Origin: Bacteriovoracaceae bacterium
Lineage (GTDB): Bacteria; Bdellovibrionota; Bacteriovoracia; Bacteriovoracales; Bacteriovoracaceae
Direction of reading: 5' to 3'
Length of the DNA stretch: 64,000 bases
NCBI GenBank assembly: GCA_025210745.1
Contig: JAOARC010000037.1
Span: 511,440 to 575,439, forward strand
Shown: piece after piece, positions 37,304-44,781 of the stretch
How positions within the stretch are numbered: the stretch's first letter is position 1
Layout of the letters: the number at the start of each line of letters is the position of its first letter
Notes under the pieces: model-generated
What the model saw: only the letters and a program-made list of their open reading frames with translations
Databases searched by the model: none
Told to the model about the DNA's origin: nothing
Position numbers and translations under genes: made by a program

Positions 37304-37836
37304 ATCTTTTGTAGCATTACTGTATATTTCTTCTTATAGGCTTGAGGAATAATAGCTCCAAAGGTTCCTATAAGAGAATCTTTCACATGAATAGATAGGA
37401 AATTATCTTGCTTCATTATTTTTATAGTTGTATTTTTTAAAGTTCTTAAACAACCAAAATGACAACTCTTTACTTTTCTTGAATATTTGTAGCTTAAAGA
37501 ATTTGAATTGTATTTTAGGGAGCCATTACTGTTAAGTTCAACAAGTGTTGTTTCCTTATCTGTTTTTTTATTTGTTATATAAAGAGGATTATTTGATTTG
37601 TATGTTAGATAAAAATGATGACATCCTCTTTGTTCTATTTTTACAATATCACCATCCGAAATATAATGATCTTGCCTATTATGAGCTGAAAATGGAAAAA
37701 TTGGAGCTTTTTTCATAGCTTTCATTTTACTCATCTTTGTCCCAAGAGCATCAATTCTTTTATAGTTACCACTAAAGTTTGGACAACTAAAAACAGTTAG
37801 AGATAAGAATAAGGAGGCAAATAGAACTTTTAGCAT
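37300..37836 (-). CDS. Exported protein of unknown function
   Basis: This 178-residue protein has a signal peptide (MLKVLFASLFLSLTVFS, before CPNFSG; the Cys right after could also be a lipobox) and a beta-rich mature part with several Cys residues (CPNFSGNY, GCHHFYLTY, KSCHFGCLRT), perhaps disulfide-bonded. The fold looks lipocalin-like from its NFSGNYK start, but this is a guess. It converges with the UbiB-like gene with 4 nt overlap. Function unknown. Confidence 0.65.
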   Translation of the reverse strand: MLKVLFASLFLSLTVFSCPNFSGNYKRIDALGTKMSKMKAMKKAPIFPFSAHNRQDHYISDGDIVKIEQRGCHHFYLTYKSNNPLYITNKKTDKETTLVELNSNGSLKYNSNSLSYKYSRKVKSCHFGCLRTLKNTTIKIMKQDNFLSIHVKDSLIGTFGAIIPQAYKKKYTVMLQKI

Positions 37837-37920
37837 AATTTTATCCTTTAAAAATAATATAAAAGACTCATACTACGCTGAGTTAATTTGTACTACTTTT
37901 ATTAAGAGGTTGTGTAATTG

Positions 37921-38913
37921 TTATATGCTATCAAGGCCACTTATTAGTATTGGCATTACGAAATCAAGCTCAGTAAACTGATTTGGACCAAATATACCTT
38001 CTAGAAAGTTGGCAATGGAAAGTTCAAATTGATTTTTTTCAAAGAAAAATGTAATTTTTTTATCATTAATATTTTGTATTTTTATGTGTTTTTGAGTGTA
38101 TAAATGGACAAATTCTTTAAAAGAATTGATGTCACAAATTTTTAATAGTGAAGCGTAGAGGCAAGAGCTATATTCTATATACTCGTGATATTGGAATGGG
38201 GACCATAAAACTCCATGGCCTAAAATCTCTTGAATATCGCTTAGGTGTCCATATTCATATATGACTTCATTTAAGTCTTCACCTTTATTTTGAAAAAAAT
38301 AATTTGAAATAATATTATTATTTTCTTTTATGAAAATATCTGAACTTGTTATCTTTTTTAAGTTATTCCAATCTTGTATTGATCTTTTGTACCTAAGTTC
38401 TTTAGACTGATTATAAATATAACTCAGTTGTTTTATTTGATTATTATCTAAGTCCTTCAATTTATATTTTATAAAAGTTGGATTATCAATAAGTACTTTT
38501 GTATTATATTCAAACTGTTTGATACATGGATGAAATTCAAATTTTTCGTAAAGTTCAAGTTTATTGCTCCATAAAAGATTAAAGGCAAAGCCCTTAAATT
38601 TATCTAGTGTATGATTAAAAAATTCTTTAAAATATCCTTTACCTCTGTAGGATGGATCGATCGCAATTCCACCAAACATGGGAACTTTAAATTCGATTTC
38701 ATCTATAATAAAAGACTTTATTAAAACACCAATATGTCCAATAAGATTATTGTCCTGTAAGAGCAAGAAGTTATTTTGATGATTAGATGGCTCCATTAAA
38801 GGATAAAAATCCACATCAAATTTATTGTCTTTACTATAGTTAAATGAATTTTCAATAAGCTTCACACAATTATTATATAGTTCAGGGTTTTCCTTTAGGG
38901 TTGTGTATTTCAA
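37921..38913 (-). CDS. GNAT-family N-acetyltransferase
   Basis: This 330-residue protein has an N-terminal GNAT domain with the acetyl-CoA-binding motif A at IAIDPSYRGKGYFKEFF (about residues 83-99), preceded by beta strands LLLQDNNLIGHIGVL. The C-terminal 180 residues have no clear match and may form a second, degenerate GNAT-like domain, as in two-domain acyltransferases. Substrate unknown. It stands alone; a divergent flagellin promoter lies about 140 nt away. Confidence 0.82.
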   Translation of the reverse strand: MKYTTLKENPELYNNCVKLIENSFNYSKDNKFDVDFYPLMEPSNHQNNFLLLQDNNLIGHIGVLIKSFIIDEIEFKVPMFGGIAIDPSYRGKGYFKEFFNHTLDKFKGFAFNLLWSNKLELYEKFEFHPCIKQFEYNTKVLIDNPTFIKYKLKDLDNNQIKQLSYIYNQSKELRYKRSIQDWNNLKKITSSDIFIKENNNIISNYFFQNKGEDLNEVIYEYGHLSDIQEILGHGVLWSPFQYHEYIEYSSCLYASLLKICDINSFKEFVHLYTQKHIKIQNINDKKITFFFEKNQFELSIANFLEGIFGPNQFTELDFVMPILISGLDSI

Positions 38914-39053
38914 TTCAATTCCTTTTTTCTAAAAGTTTAGAGAAAAAATACACAGTCGGCAAATAATGCCTAGATTTAAGTCATTAAAATTATTAGGTTT
39001 GTTCTCTTTTTATACGTTTTTTTAAAAAAATGTAAAAAAATTATTCAAAAAGC

Positions 39054-39077
39054 TAAAGAAATAAATTGAGCCGACGA
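39054..39077 (+). promoter_or_regulatory. Sigma28-like promoter of the first flagellin gene (short spacer)
   Basis: TAAA (39054-39057) and GCCGACGA (39070-39077) resemble the FliA consensus TAAA-N15-GCCGATAA, but the spacer is 12 rather than 15 bp. The site lies about 80 nt upstream of the flagellin ATG, with a leader long enough for regulation. Given the gene it serves, a FliA-type promoter is plausible; the spacing is a weak point. Confidence 0.5.
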
Positions 39078-39153
39078 AAAGATTAGTGATGGTTACGTAT
39101 GTACCATTTCGGTGACAAGGATTGTTGCTGAAACCCGATTCAAGGAGGAAGAA

Positions 39154-39999
39154 ATGGGTTTAAGAATTAATACTAATGTATCCTCAATCAACGCTCAGAG
39201 AAATTTGAGTAAAACGAGGGTGAGTCAACAGAAGGTCTTGGAGCAGTTGTCTTCAGGTCAAAGAATTAACAGGGCTGGGGATGATGCAGCCGGGTTAGCA
39301 ATCTCTGAAAACTTAAAAGCACAAATTAGAGGTTTAGGACAAGCAGAAAGAAATGCTCAGGATGGTATCTCTTTAGTTCAAATCGCTGAAGGTGGTTTAA
39401 GTGAAACTTCAAACATTTTAATTAGATTAAGAGAACTTGCTGTGCAAGCAGCTTCGGACACTATAGGTGCAACGGAAAGAAAGTTCTTAAACGTTGAGTT
39501 CGAGCAATTGATGGCCGAAGTTGACAGAATATCAAACTCTACTGAGTTTAACAGAGTTCCACTCTTAAATGGTACTGGAGCTGTATTTGATATCCAAATT
39601 GGTACAAGAAATGACCCTTTAAGTGATAGATTAACGTTTGACGCTTCAAGTGCTGACGTTAATGTAGCTGCTTTAGGTCTAAACTTAGCAAGTGTTTCTG
39701 ATAAAATTTCAGCTCAGAATTCATTAGCAGCTATTGATTCAGCGATTATCTCTGTATCTGGTATTAGAGCGGACTTTGGTGCTCTTCAAAACAGATTACA
39801 GTCGACAATTAACAATCTACAAATCAGTGTAGAGAACTTAAGTGCGGCTAATTCAAGAGTTAGAGATGCAGATATTGCATCAGCAACAGCTGAACTGACA
39901 AAAAATAACATATTAATGCAAGCAGGGACATCGGTACTAGCACAAGCTAATCAGTCTACAACAAGTGCATTGACATTAATTCAACAGGCAGCTGGTTAA
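39154..39999 (+). CDS. fliC: Flagellin 1
   Basis: This 281-residue protein has conserved N- and C-terminal D0/D1 helices of flagellin (GLRINTNVSSINAQRNL and ANSRVRDADIASATAELTK) and only a small variable middle, giving a short flagellin typical of sheathed or slim filaments. The frame is open to 39112, but the ATG at 39154 has an ideal AAGGAGGA site and gives the standard MGLRINTN start. Bdellovibrionota usually carry several flagellin genes; a second follows 220 nt later. Confidence 0.97.
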   Translation: MGLRINTNVSSINAQRNLSKTRVSQQKVLEQLSSGQRINRAGDDAAGLAISENLKAQIRGLGQAERNAQDGISLVQIAEGGLSETSNILIRLRELAVQAASDTIGATERKFLNVEFEQLMAEVDRISNSTEFNRVPLLNGTGAVFDIQIGTRNDPLSDRLTFDASSADVNVAALGLNLASVSDKISAQNSLAAIDSAIISVSGIRADFGALQNRLQSTINNLQISVENLSAANSRVRDADIASATAELTKNNILMQAGTSVLAQANQSTTSALTLIQQAAG

Positions 40000-40193
40000 G
40001 AAATTAACTAAGCTACCTGATTAAAAAAACCTGCAATCGTTAATAACTTGTTATTGACAAAAATATAGTAAGGATGAAGACCCTTTAGTGGATCTGTGTG
40101 CAAAGTTAAAACAAAGTGCAAAAAAATAAATGTTTTGGCTTTGAGAATATTAACAAAAGAACAGTAAGTTCGAATTTAAAACAGGAGGTTTAT

Positions 40194-40217
40194 ATGAAAT
40201 TTAACAAAGGAACATAG
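40194..40217 (+). CDS. Seven-residue leader ORF before flagellin 2
   Basis: ATG AAA TTT AAC AAA GGA ACA TAG encodes MKFNKGT. It has the best ribosome site of the neighbourhood (AGGAGG, 40183-40188) and stops 2 nt before the flagellin ATG; the AAAGGA inside it serves as the flagellin's own site. This layout is typical of leader peptides or of translational coupling. It could also be chance, because a stop codon soon after an ATG is common in AT-rich DNA. Confidence 0.45.
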   Translation: MKFNKGT

Positions 40218-40219
40218 AT

Positions 40220-41053
40220 ATGGGTTTAAGAATAAACACTAATATTTCAAGTATTGCTGCTCAAAGAATGCTTGGAAAGACAAATTTAAGATTAAACAGC
40301 AACTTGAGAAAACTCTCAAGTGGTGAAAGAATAACAAGATCAGCGGATGATGCTGCTGGGCTAGCGATTAGTGAAAAATTGAAAGCTCAGGTTAGAGGAA
40401 TTAGACAAGCAAGAAGGAATGCAGATGATGGTATCTCACTTATACAAACAGCAGAAGGTGGACTCTCAGAAGTCTCTTCTATCATCATCAGACTTCGAGA
40501 GCTTGCAATCCAAGCAGCTTCAGACACAGTTGGCGACACTGAAAGAGGTTTTACAGACAGAGAGTTTCAGCAACTCAAAAATGAGCTTCAAAGAATTGCC
40601 TTGTCTTCAGACTTTAATGGAAGGAAACTTCTTAATGGGACTGGGGGACTTGTTGAAGTACAAATCGGAATCCATAATGATGTTTTTAATGACAGGATTC
40701 GATATGATTCTTCAAGTATTGATGCAACTCTTGAGAGTTTGGGGTTATCTGGAGAAACTGTTTCCTCTAAAGAAGGAGCACAGCTGTCACTTTCAAAACT
40801 TGATGATGCACTTGTGCAGGTCAACGGAAGTAGAGCGAATCTTGGTGCCCTACAAAATAGATTAACGTCAGTAATTCAGACGTTAGGTGTGACGGAAGAA
40901 AACTTTAGTCAGGCCAACAGTCGAATTAGAGATGTTGATGTAGCGGCAGAAACAGCTGATATGGCAAAGAATCAAATCTTAGCGCAAGCAGGGACATCGG
41001 TTCTGAGTCAGGCGAATCAAGCGCCAAACTTTGCACTTAAACTATTGGGTTAA
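40220..41053 (+). CDS. Flagellin 2
   Basis: This 277-residue flagellin has the same D0/D1 architecture as flagellin 1 (MGLRINTNISSIAAQRML at the start, ANSRIRDVDVAAETADMAK at the end) but clearly different in sequence, so the two copies are not recent duplicates. It ends NQAPNFALKLLG, shorter than the LTLIQQAAG end of flagellin 1. It starts just after the short leader ORF and ends at a strong terminator. In Bdellovibrio, individual flagellins have different positions along the filament; which of them this corresponds to cannot be judged here. Confidence 0.96.
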   Translation: MGLRINTNISSIAAQRMLGKTNLRLNSNLRKLSSGERITRSADDAAGLAISEKLKAQVRGIRQARRNADDGISLIQTAEGGLSEVSSIIIRLRELAIQAASDTVGDTERGFTDREFQQLKNELQRIALSSDFNGRKLLNGTGGLVEVQIGIHNDVFNDRIRYDSSSIDATLESLGLSGETVSSKEGAQLSLSKLDDALVQVNGSRANLGALQNRLTSVIQTLGVTEENFSQANSRIRDVDVAAETADMAKNQILAQAGTSVLSQANQAPNFALKLLG

Positions 41054-41066
41054 TCATAACTTACAG

Positions 41067-41095
41067 ACCTTCCTCCTAAATGGAGGAAGGTTTTT
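41067..41095 (+). terminator. Terminator of flagellin 2
   Basis: ACCTTCCTCC (41067-41076) pairs perfectly with GGAGGAAGGT (41082-41091) around a 5 nt loop, followed by a T-run. Confidence 0.92.
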
Positions 41096-41138
41096 CTATT
41101 TCTATAATTTCTAAAATATTCATGTGATAATCAAAAAT

Positions 41139-42077
41139 ATGAAAAAAACAGTTCTCATTTTTGGAGCATCGTCTTTTGTTGGTTCGAACTTAGCAAGTAG
41201 CTTTGTTAAAGATTCAATTGTTTATGGAACATACTTTAAAAATAATCCCAATAGTTCTGATTTTTTAAGTTTCGAATGCGATATAGCAAATTCAAAAAGA
41301 GTAAGAGCAATAGTTGCTTTTACAAAGCCTGATATTATATTTTATTGCATTGGAAAAAGAGGTGTCTTAAATGCTGCCAAAGACCCTGTTATTACGGAAG
41401 AGCTGAATAATTCTGGAGTTTTTCACGTTAGCGAGGCGGCAGATCTTTTTAATTCAAAGCTTATTTTTATATCTTCAGCATTTACCTTTCCCGGAGACTT
41501 AAAGATACGTTCTTCTATTGAAAACCCTATTTCAAATACTGTTTATGGTTCTAGTATGTCTTCTTCTGAATTCTATATCAGAAAATCTTGTTTGAATTAC
41601 TTAATTATTAGAGCTCCTATTCTTTATGGAAAGGGTTTTAATATAAAGAATTTAAATATATGGGATATTTTAAATATAAAATTATCTTGTAATGAAAAAG
41701 TTTATTGTGATGACAAACATAAGGTTGGTTTTTTATCGATTAAAACTTTTTGTGAATATGTGAAAAACGCTATCATAAATAATTTAACAAATATTACAAT
41801 ACAGTTCTCGTCAAATGACTATATGACGCAGTTTGAATTTTCAAAGTTAGTATGTGATATATTCTCTTTTGATACAAATTTATTAAATATTCAAAAAATA
41901 GATATACCGATGTTGTCTGCGATTAGCAGTAAAACGATGGATGATGGATTAGGCTTTTTTCTTAAGCATGACGAAAAAGTTGGAGATGTTGTTTTTCAGA
42001 ACAAGTCCATTAAAGATGACCTAATTGATTTTAAAAGAAGTCTTAATACTAAAAAGACTAAGTTGAGATCTATTTAG
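41139..42077 (+). CDS. Extended-SDR, RmlD-like protein lacking the catalytic lysine
   Basis: This 312-residue protein has the Rossmann motif FGASSFVGSNL (residues 8-18) and the layout of dTDP-4-dehydrorhamnose reductases and related epimerases, with ISSAFTFPGD (111-120) where RmlD has STDYVFDG. The active-site Y-x-x-x-K reads VYGSSM, with Tyr136 but Met140 in place of Lys, so catalysis is doubtful or altered. A GTG at 41124 also starts the frame; neither has a clear ribosome site. Next to flagellins, it could act in flagellin or envelope glycosylation, but that is inference. It converges with the next gene, overlapping by 8 nt. Confidence 0.78.
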   Translation: MKKTVLIFGASSFVGSNLASSFVKDSIVYGTYFKNNPNSSDFLSFECDIANSKRVRAIVAFTKPDIIFYCIGKRGVLNAAKDPVITEELNNSGVFHVSEAADLFNSKLIFISSAFTFPGDLKIRSSIENPISNTVYGSSMSSSEFYIRKSCLNYLIIRAPILYGKGFNIKNLNIWDILNIKLSCNEKVYCDDKHKVGFLSIKTFCEYVKNAIINNLTNITIQFSSNDYMTQFEFSKLVCDIFSFDTNLLNIQKIDIPMLSAISSKTMDDGLGFFLKHDEKVGDVVFQNKSIKDDLIDFKRSLNTKKTKLRSI

Positions 42078-42600
42078 CAGATGCTTTGATAAACTCGGTC
42101 ATATAGTGTCTGACAAGAGCATTCATATTAATATTTTCACCTTGAAATTTCCAATTAATTTCATTAAAAGCTCCAACATGGGCTTTTATTTCGTGAACTT
42201 TATTAGAAGCTACAGATTCATAATTCATTCTAGCTGAAAACAAATTACCTGAGTTTGATAAGAATCCAATCGTTATAACATCGGCTGATCTTCTTGCAAC
42301 AACAAGCTTTAAGGAATTTCTGTATAACATGAAGTCATTAACAGTATTGGATATTTTAAAAATTTTAATGAGTTTTGGATTGTGACGCTCACCTCTAAAT
42401 TGATTAAACTTCGTAAGACAAGCTTCAAACTTGTCTTTAAGTTGTTCCATTATTTTTATAGAGGAGTCTTCTAGTAAAGCCATTGGATTAAGATGTTCAT
42501 TAAAATTAATAACACCTGATTCTTCCATGTTGATTTCATCAAGAGCTAAGTTTTCAATCCAAGTCGTATTAGCTGAAGTTTCTGTAGTCATTTGTTCCAT
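42070..42600 (-). CDS. Protein of unknown function next to 6S RNA
   Basis: This protein of about 176 residues (from the ATG at 42600; the frame extends to a TTG at 42639 that lies in the 6S RNA 3' end) has no signal peptide or membrane segment. It has an acidic N-terminal part and a mixed alpha/beta C-terminal part (KIFKISNTVNDFMLYRNSLKLVVARRSADVITIGFLSNSG). No family recognised. It follows the 6S RNA directly on the same strand, the position occupied by ygfA/fau in E. coli, but it is not homologous to that gene as far as I can tell. Confidence 0.6.
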   Translation of the reverse strand: MEQMTTETSANTTWIENLALDEINMEESGVINFNEHLNPMALLEDSSIKIMEQLKDKFEACLTKFNQFRGERHNPKLIKIFKISNTVNDFMLYRNSLKLVVARRSADVITIGFLSNSGNLFSARMNYESVASNKVHEIKAHVGAFNEINWKFQGENINMNALVRHYMTEFIKASAK

Positions 42601-42637
42601 ATTAAAATGATCAGGGGATTTACATAAAGTGTCAAGC

Positions 42638-42824
42638 AAAAGGGCTTGGGAGACTTATCTGTAGTTTCGCGCCCCTTCAAAGAAGGTGGGCGCAATTAGT
42701 AATCACTTTAGGCTTCCCACTATAAAATACTTTATTCAAAGTACCTGTGGGCTTGCTCACCATGATCAGGGACAGCTCCCGAAAAAAATCATTGTAGGGC
42801 GAAACTCGTGTCGCTCCCAAGCCT
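42638..42824 (-). ncRNA. ssrS: 6S RNA
   Basis: 6S RNA binds RNA polymerase sigma70 holoenzyme by mimicking an open promoter. The about 187 nt minus-strand transcript has a perfect closing stem: GGCTTGGGAG (from 42823) with CTCCCAAGCC (to 42643), then a T-run. An inner stem pairs AGTTTCGC with GCGAAACT. In the 3' part of the bubble lies the hairpin CCTTC-TTT-GAAGG, as in E. coli, and the apical stem carries CCCAC/GTGGG with a perfect TACTTT-GAAT-AAAGTA hairpin on top. Short stretches match E. coli 6S (GGTGAGCA; GGAAGCCTAAA against GAAGCCUUAAAA). It has its own sigma70 promoter. An antisense plus-strand frame over it has no support. Confidence 0.87.
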
Positions 42825-42830
42825 ATACCT

Positions 42831-42860
42831 ATTATAGCAAACTTTTATTGGTACAGTTAA
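42831..42860 (-). promoter_or_regulatory. Sigma70-type promoter of 6S RNA
   Basis: Minus-strand -35 TTAACT (42860-42855) and a perfect -10 TATAAT (42836-42831) are separated by 18 bp and place the transcript start at about 42824, exactly at the base of the closing stem. Confidence 0.78.
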
Positions 42861-42898
42861 TATTAAAAAATACCCTCTTGCATCGTAATTTCAGTGGC

Positions 42899-42931
42899 TT
42901 GTGAAAAAATATTGCATTTTGTGAAAAAATA
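42899..42931. repeat. Direct repeat TTGTGAAAAAATA, 20 bp apart
   Basis: Two exact 13 bp copies start at 42899 and 42919, two helical turns apart, between the 6S promoter and the sigma28 promoter of the pilus locus. The spacing suits a protein binding the same DNA face twice, but A-rich repeats are common in this genome. Confidence 0.45.
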
Positions 42932-42964
42932 CCCGAGTTATCCAGTATAATTAGTATTAGGGAC

Positions 42965-42991
42965 TAAAGTTTTCTTTATAGCGCCCGATAA
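42965..42991 (+). promoter_or_regulatory. Sigma28 (FliA) promoter of the Tad/Flp pilus locus
   Basis: TAAAGTTT (42965-42972), 11 bp, then CCCGATAA (42984-42991) matches the enterobacterial FliA consensus TAAAGTTT-N11-GCCGATAA at 15 of 16 positions with ideal spacing. The site ends 34 nt before the flp ATG. A TATAAT at 42946-42951 might be a second, sigma70-type site without a good -35. Confidence 0.8.
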
Positions 42992-43025
42992 GAAAATTAG
43001 CGGTCCAAAATAATAGGAGAATCTT

Positions 43026-43214
43026 ATGAAGGGCAAAATTGTAGAGTTTTTAAAGGACGAAAGTGGTCAAACTTCAACTGAGTATATCTTACTAGTAGCA
43101 CTAGTTGCGATGATTGTAATGAAGTTTGGTGGAACTTTAAAAGAAAGACTACTTGGAATGGTAGGGAAGGTATTTGATACAGCTGAAGGTGAACTTTCAG
43201 GTGGGCTTCAATAA
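43026..43214 (+). CDS. flp: Flp/Tad pilin
   Basis: This 62-residue protein is a Flp-type major pilin. It has a short leader, then the class III prepilin motif SGQTSTEYILLVALVAMIVM: cleavage after Gly14, Glu at +5 and Tyr at +6, followed by the hydrophobic helix. The C-terminus has a short glycine-containing tail (EGELSGGLQ). An AGGAG site precedes the ATG. It is the first gene of the Tad locus, directly behind the sigma28-type promoter, which fits a pilin that must be made in the largest amount. Confidence 0.93.
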   Translation: MKGKIVEFLKDESGQTSTEYILLVALVAMIVMKFGGTLKERLLGMVGKVFDTAEGELSGGLQ

Positions 43215-43270
43215 GAAAAGGAAAAAAATACCAGTTCTTAAAAACTAAGTTCATAGAGTAAAATATCTCT

Positions 43271-43489
43271 ATGACGTTTTTAAATTCAAATAAAGGTCAA
43301 GCCATGGTTGAGTATTTACTCATCATGGTTTTTGCTGCTTCAATTTCTATCAAAATGATTCAATCTTTTTCTGATTTTATGAAGACTTCTATGGGAAGTA
43401 TGGGGCATATTTTAACTCAACATCTTACAACTGGCGTTTGTGAAAAAAACTGTTTTTTTGCTGGTTATAAGAATGGAGCAGGTTCTTGA
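43271..43489 (+). CDS. Flp-like pilin or TadE-type pseudopilin
   Basis: This 72-residue protein has the prepilin motif KGQAMVEYLLIMVF (Gly9, Glu14, Tyr15), so it should be cut by the prepilin peptidase encoded next. Two Cys near the C-terminus (GVCEKNCFFAG) could form a disulfide. There is no ribosome site before the ATG; the start codon instead lies in the second arm of a small inverted repeat (ATAGAG at 43253-43258 with CTCTAT at 43267-43272), which might affect translation. Its stop overlaps the TTG of the peptidase gene. Confidence 0.82.
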   Translation: MTFLNSNKGQAMVEYLLIMVFAASISIKMIQSFSDFMKTSMGSMGHILTQHLTTGVCEKNCFFAGYKNGAGS

Positions 43490-43995
43490 TTCCATTACCA
43501 ATATTTTTATTTATTTTATTAGAACTTGTCTTTGTAGCGTGGGCAGATATTAGAACTAATAAAATTATAAACTTATGGTCAATTCTTAATTTAATAGTCT
43601 TTTTTATTTTATTATTTGTAGCTCCAGAATATTACTTTTTACGATTAGAAACTTTCTTATATAGTTCTGTCTTTTTATTGGTTGGTTTTGTGCTTTTTTT
43701 ACTAAAAATAATGGGAGGGGGGGATTCAAAATTTCTATTTACTTTTTTTTTAATTGTTCCTTTAAACCTTCATGTTAAGTTATTTAATTATTTACTTGTT
43801 TCAACTGTATTAGTTGGTACTTTTGTTTTAATTACAAATATTGCTAAAAACTTTGATAAAATTTTAATGTCTCTTAGAATAAAAGATATAGATGGATTTA
43901 AATCTTGTTTTGGTTCAAAATTTGCTTTTGCACCAGTCATACTTATTGCTTGGATATGGTTAGGATGGACAATAAAAAACAAAATTCTTTACTAG
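43486..43995 (+). CDS. cpaA: Prepilin peptidase CpaA/TadV
   Basis: This 169-residue A24-family aspartic peptidase has about five or six membrane segments and both catalytic motifs: WADIRTNKIINLW near the N-terminus and the C-terminal-side GGGDSKF. It would cleave the Flp pilin and pseudopilin leaders. It starts with a TTG that overlaps the previous stop (TTGA) and its end overlaps the next pilin gene. TadV enzymes lack the methyltransferase domain of PilD, as here. Confidence 0.92.
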   Translation: MIPLPIFLFILLELVFVAWADIRTNKIINLWSILNLIVFFILLFVAPEYYFLRLETFLYSSVFLLVGFVLFLLKIMGGGDSKFLFTFFLIVPLNLHVKLFNYLLVSTVLVGTFVLITNIAKNFDKILMSLRIKDIDGFKSCFGSKFAFAPVILIAWIWLGWTIKNKILY

Positions 43996-44276
43996 ATCAA
44001 TCTGGTCAAACAATGGTTGAGTATATTTTAATATTTGCGGTGATCGCTTCAGTTGCAGTTGCCGTTTTAAATAGTAACTATTTTAAAAACTTTTTTGGTG
44101 ATAATGGAAAATTTGCTACAATATATAAGAGCGAAATAGAGTTTTCATATACTAACTCACATCAAGGAAGAAAAGTTTTTGAAAAACCAGACTATAGTTC
44201 ACCATCACACCCATCTTATGTTGGATCAAGTGGAACAAGATTTTTTGGAGCAGCGGAACCTTATCCTACACCATGA
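43965..44276 (+). CDS. TadE-type pilin-like protein
   Basis: This protein of about 103 residues has the prepilin motif SGQTMVEYILIFAVIASVAVAV followed by an exposed domain with ENSx-type polar residues and a proline-rich end (AAEPYPTP). The start could be the ATG at 43956 or 43965, both inside the peptidase gene; the frame reaches back to 43905. It is one of five pilin-like proteins of the locus and may be a minor pilin. Confidence 0.75.
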   Translation: MDNKKQNSLLDQSGQTMVEYILIFAVIASVAVAVLNSNYFKNFFGDNGKFATIYKSEIEFSYTNSHQGRKVFEKPDYSSPSHPSYVGSSGTRFFGAAEPYPTP

Positions 44277-44781
44277 TGGACAGGCAAGCATGGAGTTTAT
44301 ACTCACAATAGCTTTTACATTAGGGATTTCTCTTTTGTTTATTAGTTTAGCAATAAATTCTACGACAGGCTATATTGCTCATTATGCAAACTTTATGGCA
44401 AGCAGAACTTATCTTTCTTATGAGGATTCTCAAAATAATATTGGTGCAAATTTAGCGCAAGCAAAAAATCAAACAAAGAGTACATTTAGTAGTTATGGTC
44501 TTGATGCTCTTGGTGTCCCTTCAAATAGTTTGAAAATAATTGATCAAGCTCAATCATCTATTGCTCTTTTTAGAGGAACAACTGTGACTTATACACAAAA
44601 GTTATCAATGTTTAGTTTTGTTGGAGGAGGACAGGATGCTATATTTCATTCTGAATCTTTCTTGGGAAAAGAACCTACAAAAATTGAGTGTTTAGAGAGT
44701 ATATGCCGAGCAATGGGCATTGATATTGGAACCTGTAAAAGTGGAAAACAGGCCATAACAATAATGGATAACGGATGCTAG
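44218..44781 (+). CDS. TadE-type pseudopilin
   Basis: This protein of about 187 residues carries the prepilin motif DGQASMEFILTIAFTLGISLLF, which must lie behind a leader, so the start is upstream of the ATG at 44290. In-frame choices are ATG 44218 and TTG 44245, neither with a clear ribosome site; 44218 is listed. The long C-terminal domain (about 150 residues, with paired Cys in ECLESICRAMGIDIGTCKSG) is unlike the main pilin. The start overlaps the preceding pilin gene. Likely minor pseudopilin of the Tad pilus. Confidence 0.72.
   Translation: MLDQVEQDFLEQRNLILHHDGQASMEFILTIAFTLGISLLFISLAINSTTGYIAHYANFMASRTYLSYEDSQNNIGANLAQAKNQTKSTFSSYGLDALGVPSNSLKIIDQAQSSIALFRGTTVTYTQKLSMFSFVGGGQDAIFHSESFLGKEPTKIECLESICRAMGIDIGTCKSGKQAITIMDNGC

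Noticed and set aside
39112..39153. Longer flagellin 1 start
   Set aside because: The upstream GAGGAA site and the standard MGLRINTN start argue for 39154.
40042..40055. Palindrome AATAACTTGTTATT between the flagellins as a terminator
   Set aside because: The stem is short and AT-only, and there is no T-run after it.
40588..40824. Minus-strand ORF inside flagellin 2
   Set aside because: It is a shadow of the flagellin codons, with no signal, ribosome site or family likeness.
42686..42904. A 72-codon plus-strand ORF
   Set aside because: It lies antisense over the 6S RNA and its promoter, has no ribosome site, and its codon use is unlike real genes here.
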